Shown piece by piece: positions 37,124-46,200 of a stretch of 64,000 nucleotides of DNA; positions within the stretch are counted from its first letter, which is position 1; every line of letters begins with the position of its first letter. Under the pieces are notes generated by a model. The model did no database searches. It was not told where the DNA came from and saw only the letters and a program-made list of their open reading frames with translations. The stretch is from Nocardia tengchongensis (lineage in GTDB: Bacteria; Actinomycetota; Actinomycetes; Mycobacteriales; Mycobacteriaceae): assembly GCF_018362975.1 (NCBI RefSeq), contig NZ_CP074371.1, forward strand, positions 7,440,001 through 7,504,000. Reading direction: 5' to 3'. The translations under genes and the position numbers were made by a program.

Positions 37124-38819
37124 CTCCCCGCGCCCTCCGACCGGAATCCCTGTCCCTGAGGGTCACTGCGCACCGTCGGTTCGTCGTCGGCCTCGGCACC
37201 TTGCCCAGCGGGACGGCCCCCGGCATCGCGCCCCGGGCCACGCCACACCGGGCCCCGGCCGCGCCCGGCCACCGTCTCCCCCGAGCCTCCCGCTCCACCC
37301 GGCTGTTGCACGCCCGCCGGATACCCGGCGGTCGCCGCACCGGCGCCAGCGGCGTCCTGACCTGCGGGACCGGTCGTGCCGCCGGGCCTGCTGACCGACG
37401 GCACCCCGCCCGACGGCAGCAGCGTCTCGGCCCCGGTATCTCCGGAACGTCCTGGCAGCGGCCCGGTTCCGACCGGTCCGGACGGTAGGCCGCCCGATTT
37501 CGGTGAATCGGTTGCAGAGGTGCGTGTTTCGCCGGTATCGGGTTGCATGGCGGAGGCGAGGGGGCCACCGCCCAGGTAGGAACCGCCGAACCCGGGCGAC
37601 GAGATGCGGTGGTCTCGCCGCTCTGGAAATCGGCGGGGTTGGGGGTGGGGTTCGGACTGGGCGCGGGGCCGCCCGGGAAGACACGCATCGGGCCTTGCGG
37701 TGCGCCGGGGGCAGGCTGGTGAGCGGTCCCTGCTCCGGCGTGGCCGTAGGGGACGAACTCTGTTGCGGCGCTGGATGGTTGATTACGAATATCCAGGTCC
37801 GGGTAGGTACCGCCCGGTCCCCCGACCGGCGGCAGGTCGCGGAAGGTGCCGCCGTAGGGCGGGTTCGGACCGATCGGGGCGGCATGGGGGTCGGTCCTGC
37901 GAGGTGCACCGATCCCGACCGGTGCGCCGATCCCCAGTGGCGCACCGGAGCTGGCGGGGAAGCCGCGGGCGTCGAGTTCCTGTGCGGCGGCGAGGTCTTC
38001 GGGGTCGAGGCCGAGGTCGTCGGATTGGCGGGGCGTGGGTGAGAAGTAGCCGGCGAGGAAGAAGACGGTGGCGAGGGCGCCGGCCAGGGCCAGCCACAGC
38101 GCGGTGCCGGGCACCCACCAGCGGGCGACCGAGCCGGTGAAGCCGATCATCAGGCCGATGCCGATGCCGGGGGCGAGCAGGCGCAGGCCGCGCTGCCAGC
38201 GGTTGGCCGAGAGGCGGTGGCGGGCAACGGTGAGGGCGGCGTCGGTGATGGCGAGACCGGTCAGGACGGCGATGATGATGCCGAACAGTCCGTACACCGA
38301 GGCCAGCGAGCCGCGCACGTCGACGACGGTATGGACGGCGGCGAGCGGCTTGCCGTCCTGGCCGATGAGGGTGAGGTCGGAACCGATCAGACCGGTCGCC
38401 TGCCCGTCGAGTCCGGCGGGATCCAAACGGTAGGTGAGCTTTTCGGTCTTGCCCGCCCCCACCGTCAATTCGACGGTCGTGGAGTAGGAGTAGAAGTTCA
38501 GTCCGAGCACATGCCCGGCGAGGTCCACGCGCCGGATCGAGACGGAGTTCGACGACTTGTTGGTCACTTCGACGACGACGAGGGACACCTTCTTGGGATC
38601 CAGGCGCACCGGATTCCCGGCGTCCGCGCCCCCGATGGCCCGCCCGTCGAGGGTGGCGGCGGCGCTGACGCCGCCCGCGGCGGCGGCCGGTCCCGCGGTG
38701 AACAGCAGTGCCGCGACGGCGAATACGACCGCGGCCAGCCCGGCGCACAACGCCCGGCCCGTCCCCCGCATGCTTCGGCAACCGCGCGCGCTCAGCGGCG
38801 GTGACGTGCGAATGGTCAT
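37120..38819 (-). CDS. Secreted-N-terminus membrane protein with proline-rich tail, frameshifted as sequenced
   Basis: ATG at 38819 opens a protein with a signal peptide (ending AGPAAAAGG), a ~150-residue external beta-sandwich-like domain (VSLVVVEVTNKSSNSVSIRR), and four membrane helices, then a long cytoplasmic Pro/Gly-rich tail. The frame changes near 37606-37610, where one base seems lost after SGETTA; the second frame continues PGFGGSYLGGGPL to the stop at 37120, which overlaps the kinase ATG. Intact length would be ~566 residues. The domain order resembles the C-terminal half of the adjacent kinase, suggesting a related extracytoplasmic sensor. The family is not recognised. Confidence 0.78.
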
Positions 38820-40123
38820 CGGGTCCTCCGTGCCGGGAGATGGGAGATCATCCGGTGGCCGTAGAACCAGCCGCCGATGAGCAGGAAGAACAACAGCACC
38901 GTCATGGTGGCCGCGCCGCCGCCCACCTGACTGACCAGCACGATGTCCAAGGGCGCGGCCAGCTTTCGCCCGCATTCCGCGGTCACCTCGTGCTGACCGA
39001 TCTCGGTGCCGCCGGTGGTGAGGGTGGCCTGGAACCCGCCGTCCGCGCCGGCGGTGGTGTCGGCCGCGGTGGCGCCGCCGATCGAAAGCCGCACGGCCGC
39101 TCCGGGATCACAGCCGCTGCCGCTGGCCTGCACCGGCGCGCCGGGCGGCACGGCGGGCGGCTCGAGCTGCAACCCGGAACCCTTCGGGGCCACCGGTGTG
39201 GTGGTCGGCGGCGTCGTCTCGGTCGTGGGTAGCGGCGTCGTGGTCGTGGGTGGCGGAGGCGGCGCGGCGGTCGTCACCGACGTGATGGGCGGCGGCCTGA
39301 CGCCGGTATCGGTGTTGCACACACCGTTCGGGGGCTTGACCGAACCGTCCGGACAAGTCGGTTTCGGCGATGGGCAATCCCCGTTCGCAGGCTTCACGGA
39401 TCCGTCCACACAAGTCACCGGCGGGTTCGTGGTGATGCACTGACCATTGGCGGGCTTGTCGGAACCGTCCGGACACTTCGTCGGCGGGCATTGACCATTG
39501 GCGGGCTTGGTCGAACCGTCCGGACACTTCACCGGCGGACACTCACCACTCGCGGGCTTGGCCGATCCGTCCGGACACTTCACCGGCGGACACTCACCAC
39601 TCGCGGGCTTGGTGGAACCATCGGGACATTTCGTCGGCGGACACTCGCCACCTGCCGGTTTCGCCGAACCATCCGGGCATTTCGTCGGGCAGACACCGCT
39701 GGATGGCTGGACCGAACCGTCCCAGCAGTACTTCGGTTTCGTCGGGCAGTCGCCGTAGGCGGGTTTGAGTGTGCCGTCGTCGCAGTACACGGGCTTGTTG
39801 CAGTCGGTGGTCCAGCCGCAGCCCTGGTGGTCGCAGGAGTTGCCGCACGATTTCCTGCTGTCGGCTGAAATCGTGGTGGTGGGTGAGACTTTCGCCGGGA
39901 TGCCCTGGGGTGCGGGCTGGGCGATCGTGGTGGTGGTGATGCTGGGCGCCGGGGTGCTGACACCGGGGTTGGCCCAACCGATTCCGGCCGGGAGCACGAG
40001 CGCCAGGAGCGCTGCGAGCAATAGGGCAAGGTGTAAGGTCCGGGGTGAAAATCTCACCGCGCGGGCCAGTTTCGCGTGCCGGTCCCCACCAGCACGCCGA
40101 ATGCTATTCAGTCGAACATTCAT
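38816..40123 (-). CDS. Cysteine-repeat surface protein with C-terminal membrane anchor
   Basis: A 435-residue protein: N-terminal signal peptide (basic head, then LALLLAALLALVLPAGIGWA), four early cysteines (C93, C97, C102, C108), then nine repeats of consensus C-x-D-G-S-x-x-P-x-x-G-x-C between residues 114 and 269. A Thr/Pro-rich stalk, a small Ig-like domain with two cysteines, and a single membrane helix (MTVLLFFLLIGGWFYG) with a basic cytoplasmic tail follow. It would stand outside the membrane with ~24 cysteines. It is the first gene of a leftward operon with the membrane protein and the kinase. The family is not known to me; a role as redox or metal sensor, or as a structural wall protein, is open. 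Confidence 0.82.
   Translation of the reverse strand: MNVRLNSIRRAGGDRHAKLARAVRFSPRTLHLALLLAALLALVLPAGIGWANPGVSTPAPSITTTTIAQPAPQGIPAKVSPTTTISADSRKSCGNSCDHQGCGWTTDCNKPVYCDDGTLKPAYGDCPTKPKYCWDGSVQPSSGVCPTKCPDGSAKPAGGECPPTKCPDGSTKPASGECPPVKCPDGSAKPASGECPPVKCPDGSTKPANGQCPPTKCPDGSDKPANGQCITTNPPVTCVDGSVKPANGDCPSPKPTCPDGSVKPPNGVCNTDTGVRPPPITSVTTAAPPPPPTTTTPLPTTETTPPTTTPVAPKGSGLQLEPPAVPPGAPVQASGSGCDPGAAVRLSIGGATAADTTAGADGGFQATLTTGGTEIGQHEVTAECGRKLAAPLDIVLVSQVGGGAATMTVLLFFLLIGGWFYGHRMISHLPARRTR
39317..39784 (-). repeat. Nine-fold repeat encoding C-x11-C units
   Basis: Units of 48-63 bases encode CPDGS-type modules. Units 3 to 7 are most alike (KCPDGSxKPAxGxCPP), which suggests recent duplication or homogenisation; the outer units are diverged. 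Confidence 0.88.
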
Positions 40124-40303
40124 CGGCGTGACCTCGCTTGTTCGATGGTAAGGCCAACCGCGCCCCCGCCGCCCTGTCTATCGCCGTGGTGATCGCGGGC
40201 GTTCACACTCGGGACCGACCGGTCCGCTGGGTCCGGGCGCCGCGCCCTACGATGGCGATGACCGACTGAGACGCTCCATCGCGCCGAGAGGACAATCGTC
40301 ACC

Positions 40304-42607
40304 ATGCATCGAGCCGCGCCCGAGAGCGACATCGACGAGTCCGCGCTGCAGGTCACCGCCCCCAAGACGGAGGCGGCAGGCGTCAAGGCGGTCACGGTCG
40401 CGCTGGAGCGCGCGGTCGAGGAGATGGGTGTGGTGCGCACGATGCGCACGCTGGCCCGGGTGAATCAGCGGCACGGCTTCGACTGTCCGGGTTGCGCCTG
40501 GCCGGAACCGACCGGTCGGCGGCGACCGGCCGAGTTCTGCGAGAACGGCGCCAAGGCCGTCGCCGAGGAAGCGACCCTGCGCACCGTCACCCCGAAGTTC
40601 TTCGCGCAGCACTCCATCGACGAACTCGCGAACAAGTCCGGCTACTGGCTGGGCCAACAGGGCCGCCTCACCCACCCGATGGTGCTGCGCGAGGGCGACA
40701 CCCACTACTCCCCCATCGCCTGGGACGACGCCTACCGCCTGATCGCGGACAGCCTGCGCGGCCTGGACTCCCCCGACGAGGCCGTCTTCTACACCTCCGG
40801 CCGCACCGCCAACGAGACGGCGTTCCTCTACCAGTTGCTGGTCCGCGCCTACGGCACCAACAACCTGCCCGACTGCTCCAACATGTGCCACGAGTCCTCG
40901 GGCACCGCGCTGGTCGGCTCGATCGGCATCGGCAAAGGCTCGGTCACCATCGACGACTTCGCCAAGGCCGACCTGATCATCGTGGCCGGACAGAACCCCG
41001 GCACCAACCACCCGCGCATGCTCTCCGCGCTGGCTGAAGCGAAGACGCACGGCGCGAAGGTGATCGCCGTCAACCCGCTACCCGAGACCGGGCTGATCAG
41101 TTTCAAGGACCCGCAGACCCTGAAGGGCTTCACCGGCGGCACCAGCATCGCCGACGACTTCCTGCAGATCCGCCTCGGCGGCGACATGGCCCTGTTCCAG
41201 GGCTTGGCCAAGCTCTTGTTCGACGCCGAGGACCGCGCTCCGGGCACGGTGGTGGACCGCGCCTTCGTCGACGCCCACACCGCGGGCTTCGCCGAATACG
41301 AAAAGCACATGCGCGCAGTCGATCTCGACACCGTCGTGAAGGCCACCGGGCTGACCCGCGAGGACCTGGAGCGCACCGCGAAACTCCTGGCCGAATCCAC
41401 CTCGACCATCATCTGCTGGGCCATGGGCCTGACCCAGCAGGTGCACGGCGTGGCCACCATCGAGGAGGCCACCAACCTGCTGTTGCTGCGCGGCATGATC
41501 GGCAAGCCCGGCGCGGGCGTGTGCCCGGTGCGCGGCCACTCCAATGTGCAGGGCGACCGCACCATGGGCATCTGGGAGAAGATGCCCGAACCGTTCCTGG
41601 CCGCCCTGGATCGCGAATTCGGCATCACCAGCCCGCGCACCCACGGCTTCGACACCGTGAACGCCATCCGCGCCATGCGGGACGGCCGCGGCAAGGTTTT
41701 CTTCGGCATGGGCGGCAATTTCGTCTCCGCCACCCCGGACACCGAGGTCACCGAGGCCGCGCTGCGCAATTGCGAACTCACCGTGCAGGTGTCGACCAAG
41801 CTCAACCGCAGCCACGTGGTGCACGGGCGCACCGCGCTGATCCTGCCCACCCTGGGCCGCACCGACGCCGACATCCAGGACGGTGTGCGCCAACAGGTTT
41901 CGGTCGAGGACTCGATGTCGATGGTGCACCTGTCGACGGGACGGCTGACCCCGGTCGGCGATCAGCTGCGCAGCGAGGTCGCCATCGTCTGCGAGCTCGC
42001 CGAGCAGCTGTTCGGCACGAGCCACGCGATCCCGTGGGCCGAGTTCCGCCGCGACTACGACAAGATCCGCGACGCCATCGCCCGCGTGGTTCCCGGCTGC
42101 GCCGACTACAACGCGAAGGTCCGCGGCCGCAACGGTTTCCAGCTCCCGCACCCGCCCCGCGACGCCCGCGAATTCCGGACCGCCACCGGCAAGGCCAATT
42201 TCGCGGTCAACGACCTGCACTGGCTGCCGGTCCCCGAGGGCCGCCTGATCCTGCAGACCCTGCGCAGTCACGACCAGTACAACACCACCATCTACGGCCT
42301 GGACGACCGCTACCGCGGCATCCGCGACGGCCGCCGGGTGGTTTTGGTCAACCCGCGCGACATCACCGCGCTCGGCTTCGCCGAGGACGATCTGGTCGAC
42401 GTCATCTCCGAGTTCGAGGACGGCACCGAACGCAGTGTGGCCGGGTTCCGGCTGGTCGGCTACCCGACCCCGCCCGGCAACGCCGCCGCCTACTACCCCG
42501 AGACCAATCCCCTGATCCCCCTCGACCACGTCGCGAAACGCTCCAACACGCCCGTCTCCAAGGCGGTCACCGTCCGCTTCGAACGCCACACCCACGTGAT
42601 CGCATGA
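40304..42607 (+). CDS. fdhF: FdhF/YdeP-family molybdopterin oxidoreductase (formate-dehydrogenase-like)
   Basis: A 767-residue molybdenum bis-MGD enzyme. GFDCPGCAWPEP near the N-terminus keeps only two of the cysteines expected of a canonical 4Fe-4S motif, as in E. coli YdeP. GTNNLPDCSNMCHESSG covers the Mo ligand region, and PVRGHSNVQGDRTMGIWEK and the C-terminal molydopterin-dinucleotide domain (LRSHDQYNTTIYGLDDRY) are family blocks. It is followed by fdhD with an ATGA overlap, as Rv2900c-Rv2899c in M. tuberculosis. Formate is not proven as substrate; YdeP-type proteins are linked to acid resistance. Confidence 0.92.
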   Translation: MHRAAPESDIDESALQVTAPKTEAAGVKAVTVALERAVEEMGVVRTMRTLARVNQRHGFDCPGCAWPEPTGRRRPAEFCENGAKAVAEEATLRTVTPKFFAQHSIDELANKSGYWLGQQGRLTHPMVLREGDTHYSPIAWDDAYRLIADSLRGLDSPDEAVFYTSGRTANETAFLYQLLVRAYGTNNLPDCSNMCHESSGTALVGSIGIGKGSVTIDDFAKADLIIVAGQNPGTNHPRMLSALAEAKTHGAKVIAVNPLPETGLISFKDPQTLKGFTGGTSIADDFLQIRLGGDMALFQGLAKLLFDAEDRAPGTVVDRAFVDAHTAGFAEYEKHMRAVDLDTVVKATGLTREDLERTAKLLAESTSTIICWAMGLTQQVHGVATIEEATNLLLLRGMIGKPGAGVCPVRGHSNVQGDRTMGIWEKMPEPFLAALDREFGITSPRTHGFDTVNAIRAMRDGRGKVFFGMGGNFVSATPDTEVTEAALRNCELTVQVSTKLNRSHVVHGRTALILPTLGRTDADIQDGVRQQVSVEDSMSMVHLSTGRLTPVGDQLRSEVAIVCELAEQLFGTSHAIPWAEFRRDYDKIRDAIARVVPGCADYNAKVRGRNGFQLPHPPRDAREFRTATGKANFAVNDLHWLPVPEGRLILQTLRSHDQYNTTIYGLDDRYRGIRDGRRVVLVNPRDITALGFAEDDLVDVISEFEDGTERSVAGFRLVGYPTPPGNAAAYYPETNPLIPLDHVAKRSNTPVSKAVTVRFERHTHVIA

Positions 42608-43416
42608 GCCGCGTCACCGCCCGCCGCCGCACCCTGCGCATCTCCCCGAACGGCACCATCACCCGGCCCGACACCCTGGCCGTGGAGGAGCCGCTGGAGA
42701 TCCGCACGGGCGGGCAGTCGCTGACCGTCACCATGCGCACGCCGGGCGCGGACATCGATCTGGTGCACGGTTTCCTCTACGCCGAGGGCATCATCGACAC
42801 GGCCGAGGACATCGTCAGCGCCCGCTACTGCGCCGGCACCGACGAGAACGGGCAGAACACCTACAACGTGCTCGACGTCCAATTGCGGACGCCGGTCCCG
42901 GTGCGGCCCAGGCCGTTCCTGACCAGCAGCTCGTGCGGGCTGTGCGGCAAGACGGCCCTCGACGAGGTGCGGACCCGCATCCGCCATCCGATCCCCGCCG
43001 GGTCACCGCGCATCGATGTGCACACCCTGGCCAAGCTGCCCACCGAACTCCGTTCCCGCCAGCAGGTTTTCGACGCCACCGGCGGCTTGCACGGTGCGGG
43101 CCTGTTCACCGCGGACGGCGAGGCGGTGGCCGTGCGCGAGGACATCGGGCGGCACAATGCGGTGGACAAGCTGGTCGGCTGGGCGTTGCGCGAGAACCGG
43201 CTGCCCGCACAGGATCTCATTCTCATGGTGAGTGGTCGCGCGTCGTTCGAGCTGGTGCAGAAGGCCGTCATGGCGGGCATTCCGCTGCTGGGCGCGGTCT
43301 CGGCGCCCAGTTCCCTGGCCGTGGATCTGGCCGCCGACGCCGGGCTGACGCTGGTCGGATTCCTGCGCGGCGAAACGATGAACGTGTACACCGGTGAGGA
43401 CCGCATCGCACTGTGA
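42604..43416 (+). CDS. fdhD: FdhD sulfurtransferase for formate dehydrogenase maturation
   Basis: A 270-residue protein. SSCGLCGKTALDEV contains the CxxC pair that carries sulfur from a cysteine desulfurase to the Mo cofactor of FdhF. RPRPF, GGLHGAGLFTADG and EDIGRHNAVDKLVG are conserved blocks. ATG at 42604 overlaps the fdhF stop; the frame is open far upstream inside fdhF and was cut at the overlap. Partner of the preceding gene. Confidence 0.95.
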   Translation: MSRVTARRRTLRISPNGTITRPDTLAVEEPLEIRTGGQSLTVTMRTPGADIDLVHGFLYAEGIIDTAEDIVSARYCAGTDENGQNTYNVLDVQLRTPVPVRPRPFLTSSSCGLCGKTALDEVRTRIRHPIPAGSPRIDVHTLAKLPTELRSRQQVFDATGGLHGAGLFTADGEAVAVREDIGRHNAVDKLVGWALRENRLPAQDLILMVSGRASFELVQKAVMAGIPLLGAVSAPSSLAVDLAADAGLTLVGFLRGETMNVYTGEDRIAL

Positions 43417-43484
43417 TCTCCCGGGTGTTCCACAGGGTGAGGCAGCGGGGTTCTTTCACCGGCTCCGGCTGCTAGTCTCCGCAG

Positions 43485-43498
43485 TAGAACACGTTTCA
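43485..43498. promoter_or_regulatory. KstR-type operator upstream of steroid isomerase
   Basis: TAGAACACGTTTCA fits the published KstR consensus TNNAACNNGTTNNA at every fixed position and lies 20 bases upstream of the isomerase ATG. KstR represses cholesterol-catabolism genes in mycolate actinobacteria. Confidence 0.8.
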
Positions 43499-43518
43499 AT
43501 TCTGATGGGAGAACCCCT

Positions 43519-43890
43519 ATGGCAGCGCAGCCCCGGGATGTCGTGGAGCAGTACGTGAAGCTGGTCGCCACCGGCCCGACCTCGGCCATCGTCGACCTGT
43601 ACGCCGCGGACGCGGTGATCGAGGACCCGATCGGCTCGCCCGAACGGCGCGGCCACGAGGCCATCGGGGAGCTCTACAAGGCCCTCGAGGGCCTCGAGCG
43701 CGAGACCGAGCTGCACACCGTCAAGGTGGCCGGCAACCACGTCGCCGCCCACTTCACCCTGGTCTCCGTGACCAACGGGCACAAGATGACCCTCGCGCCC
43801 ATCGACGTGATGGAGCTGAACGACGAGGGCAAGATCATCAAGATGCGCGCCTACTGGGGTCCCGAAGACCTGAAGATGGAGCAGATCTAA
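43519..43890 (+). CDS. Steroid delta-isomerase (SnoaL/KSI-like)
   Basis: A 123-residue NTF2-fold protein. VVEQYVKLVATGPTSAIVDLY is the N-terminal helix, YAADAVIEDPIGSPERRGHEA the strand-loop with the Asp typical of delta-5-3-ketosteroid isomerases, and ITLAPIDVMEL-like strands form the barrel. It would move the steroid double bond from delta-5 to delta-4. Starts at ATG 43519 after GGGAG. The KstR site immediately upstream strongly supports a role in sterol degradation. Confidence 0.87.
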   Translation: MAAQPRDVVEQYVKLVATGPTSAIVDLYAADAVIEDPIGSPERRGHEAIGELYKALEGLERETELHTVKVAGNHVAAHFTLVSVTNGHKMTLAPIDVMELNDEGKIIKMRAYWGPEDLKMEQI

Positions 43891-43962
43891 CCACAGGCTT
43901 GCCCCCCCACCTCGCCCGAATTACGGTGACAACACAGTGATTCGGCGAAGGTGGGAGGGCCT

Positions 43963-44505
43963 GTGCGGATCTCGTTGCGCGGTACCGGTGACGGTGTGCG
44001 GGTCAGTATGCGGCTGGAGATCAACCGCCGCCGCTGGATCGCCCTGTTCATCATGCTGGGGGTGCTCACCGCGACCGGCGTCGTGACCGGCCTGTGGGCG
44101 GTTTTCGCACCGGAGTCGTTCTACGACAGCTACCCCGGGTTCGGGCTGCGCTGGGTGCGCGTCGACGGCCCGTACAACCACCATCTGGTCGCCGATGTCG
44201 GGGCCTTCTTCCTGGCGCTGGGCGCGATCTCCGCGGCCGCGCTCTACTACCGCGACAGCGTCATCGCCCGGATCGCCGGGCTGGCCTGGCTGGTCTTCGG
44301 CGTGCCGCATTTCCTGTATCACGCCTTCCACCGCCCGGAGGCGCTCGGCGGCTTCAGCTACGCCCTGTCGCTGGTCGCGGCACTGCTGCTCCCGGCGCTC
44401 GGCCTGGCCATCCTGCTGGTCGCCCCGCGTGAGCGATTCCCGGTCCCAGAGCCGGCACCCTTCACTTTCAAGTTCCCCGGTCGCGGAAACACTCCCCAGC
44501 GATGA
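43963..44505 (+). CDS. Four-helix membrane protein, function unknown
   Basis: A ~180-residue protein with four predicted membrane helices (ALFIMLGVLTATGVVTGLW; FFLALGAISAAALYY; IAGLAWLVFGVPHFLYHAF; LSLVAALLLPALGLAILLV). A conserved-looking block GPYNHHLVADVG and the histidines in PHFLYHAFH could bind metal or haem. GTG at 43963 follows GGGAGG; ATG at 44008 is an alternative that removes 15 residues. I cannot name the family. It lies 72 bases after the isomerase and could be co-transcribed. Confidence 0.72.
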   Translation: MRISLRGTGDGVRVSMRLEINRRRWIALFIMLGVLTATGVVTGLWAVFAPESFYDSYPGFGLRWVRVDGPYNHHLVADVGAFFLALGAISAAALYYRDSVIARIAGLAWLVFGVPHFLYHAFHRPEALGGFSYALSLVAALLLPALGLAILLVAPRERFPVPEPAPFTFKFPGRGNTPQR

Positions 44506-44572
44506 TTTCCGTTCGGTCGCGCCGTCGTAACAGGTGACCTGATCGCACCGATTTTCGGAGTAGCGGAGTAAA

Positions 44573-44611
44573 GGTTCAACGGCGAACCACGGAGGATCAA
44601 CGGCGATCCTC
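44573..44611. repeat. Twin hairpins with identical AACGGC loops
   Basis: GGTTC-AACGGC-GAACC (44573-44588) and GAGGATC-AACGGC-GATCCTC (44592-44611) are adjacent perfect stem-loops. The stems differ but the 6-base loops are the same. They lie 95 bases before the dihydrofolate-reductase-like remnant. Confidence 0.75.
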
Positions 44612-44706
44612 GCAACGGGCGCAGTCGGCTCACACCGACCGTCACCGACTCCACGGCTATCCGACGGTGTCGTCTCACACCTACGGACAGCCAACAGGAG
44701 ACCATC

Positions 44707-44847
44707 ATGGAACTGTCGGTCGCCCAGTTCGTCACCATCGACGGCGTCTACCAGGCGCCCGGTGGACCGGAGGAAGATCCGAGCGGGGGGGTTCGCGCAC
44801 GGCGGCTGGTCGGCGCGCCGACCTACGGCGAGTTCGGCTCGGACTGA
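44707..44847 (+). pseudogene. N-terminal remnant of dihydrofolate-reductase-family (RibD_C) protein
   Basis: ATG after AGGAG opens MELSVAQFVTIDGVYQAPGG, the N-terminus of actinobacterial RibD_C/DHFR-like proteins, continuing EEDPSGG. A run of seven G near 44797-44803 (six expected) then shifts the frame away from FAHGGWSA, and both frames stop within ~20 codons. About 45 of an expected ~180-200 codons remain, directly before a terminator. So this is a truncated gene, not only a frameshift, though its promoter region and ribosome binding site look intact. Confidence 0.75.
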
Positions 44848-44862
44848 CAAGTAGCGACAAAA

Positions 44863-44901
44863 AAACCGGCTCCGCGAGAAAGATTCTCGCGGAGCCGGTT
44901 T
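44863..44901 (-). terminator. Intrinsic terminator of clpX
   Basis: A perfect 17-bp stem (44863-44879 with 44885-44901) and 5-base loop, followed by a T run of about seven on the leftward strand, 18 bases after the clpX stop codon. Confidence 0.95.
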
Positions 44902-44918
44902 CGTTCGTGGAAAGCTGC

Positions 44919-46200
44919 CTACGCCGACTTCTCGCGGCGCTCCGGAGCCGGACGCTTGCGGGGAACGATCGTCGGCAGCACGTTGTCGTTCACCGTGTCC
45001 GCGTTGACGACCACCTTGGCCACGTCATCCCGGCTGGGGATGTCGTACATGACCGGGAGGAGCACTTCCTCCATGATCGCGCGCAGACCGCGAGCGCCGG
45101 TGCCGCGCAGGATCGCCTGATCCGCAACGGCTTCCAGGGCGTCCTGGGTGAATTCCAGGTCCACGCCGTCCATTTCGAACAGGCGCACGTACTGCTTCAC
45201 CAGGGCGTTCTTCGGCTCGGCCAGAATCCGGACGAGGGATTCCTTGTCCAGGTTGGTGACCGAGGCGACGACGGGGAGGCGGCCGATGAACTCGGGGATC
45301 AGACCGAACTTGATCAGATCCTCGGGCATGACCTCCGCGAAGTGGTCGGCGGTGTCGATCTCGGCCTTGGACCGGACCTCCGCGCCGAAACCGATGCCGC
45401 GCTTGCCGACCCGATCCTGCACGATGCGCTCCAGGCCGGCGAACGCGCCCGCCACGATGAACAGCACATTCGTGGTGTCGATCTGGATGAACTCCTGGTG
45501 CGGGTGCTTGCGGCCGCCCTGCGGGGGCACCGACGCCTGCGTGCCCTCGAGGATCTTCAGCAGCGCCTGCTGCACGCCCTCACCCGACACGTCGCGGGTG
45601 ATGGACGGGTTCTCCGACTTACGGGCGATCTTGTCGACCTCGTCGATGTAGATGATGCCCGTCTCGGCGCGCTTCACGTCGTAGTCCGCGGCCTGGATCA
45701 GCTTCAGCAGGATGTTCTCGACATCCTCACCGACGTAGCCGGCCTCGGTCAGCGCGGTGGCGTCCGCGATGGCGAACGGCACGTTCAGCATCTTCGCCAG
45801 CGTCTGCGCCAGATAGGTCTTGCCGCAGCCCGTGGGGCCGAGCATGAGGATGTTCGACTTGGCCAACTCGACCGGTTCGCCCCGGGAGTCGCGGCCCTTG
45901 TCGCCCGCCTGGATCCGCTTGTAGTGGTTGTAGACCGCCACCGCCAGCGTCCGCTTCGCGGAGTCCTGCCCGATCACGTACTGCTCCAGGAAATCCCGGA
46001 TTTCCGCGGGCTTGGGCAACTCGTCGAGCTTGACCTCGCTGGATTCGGCGAGCTCTTCCTCGATGATCTCGTTGCACAGGTCGATGCACTCGTCGCAGAT
46101 GTACACCCCCGGTCCCGCAATGAGCTTCTTGACCTGCTTCTGGCTCTTTTCCGCAGAACGAGCACTTCAACAGATCGCCGCCATCACCGATGCGCGCCAT
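44919..46200 (-). CDS. clpX: ClpX, ATP-dependent Clp protease ATPase subunit, frameshifted as sequenced
   Basis: The AAA+ unfoldase that feeds substrates to ClpP1P2. [18 protein letters not shown] (first frame, ATG at 46200) is the zinc-binding N-terminus; [20 protein letters not shown] follows only in the second frame. The switch is at a TTTT run, 46147-46150 (AAAA on the coding strand), where one A is extra. Downstream [17 protein letters not shown] (Walker A), [26 protein letters not shown] (Walker B) and IGRLPVV are intact. Restored length is ~426 residues, the normal size. Since clpX is essential in mycobacteria, a sequence error is much more likely than gene loss. Confidence 0.93.

Noticed and set aside
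39317..39784. CRISPR-like array
   Set aside because: The repeats are contiguous coding modules of variable length with no unique spacers and no cas genes.
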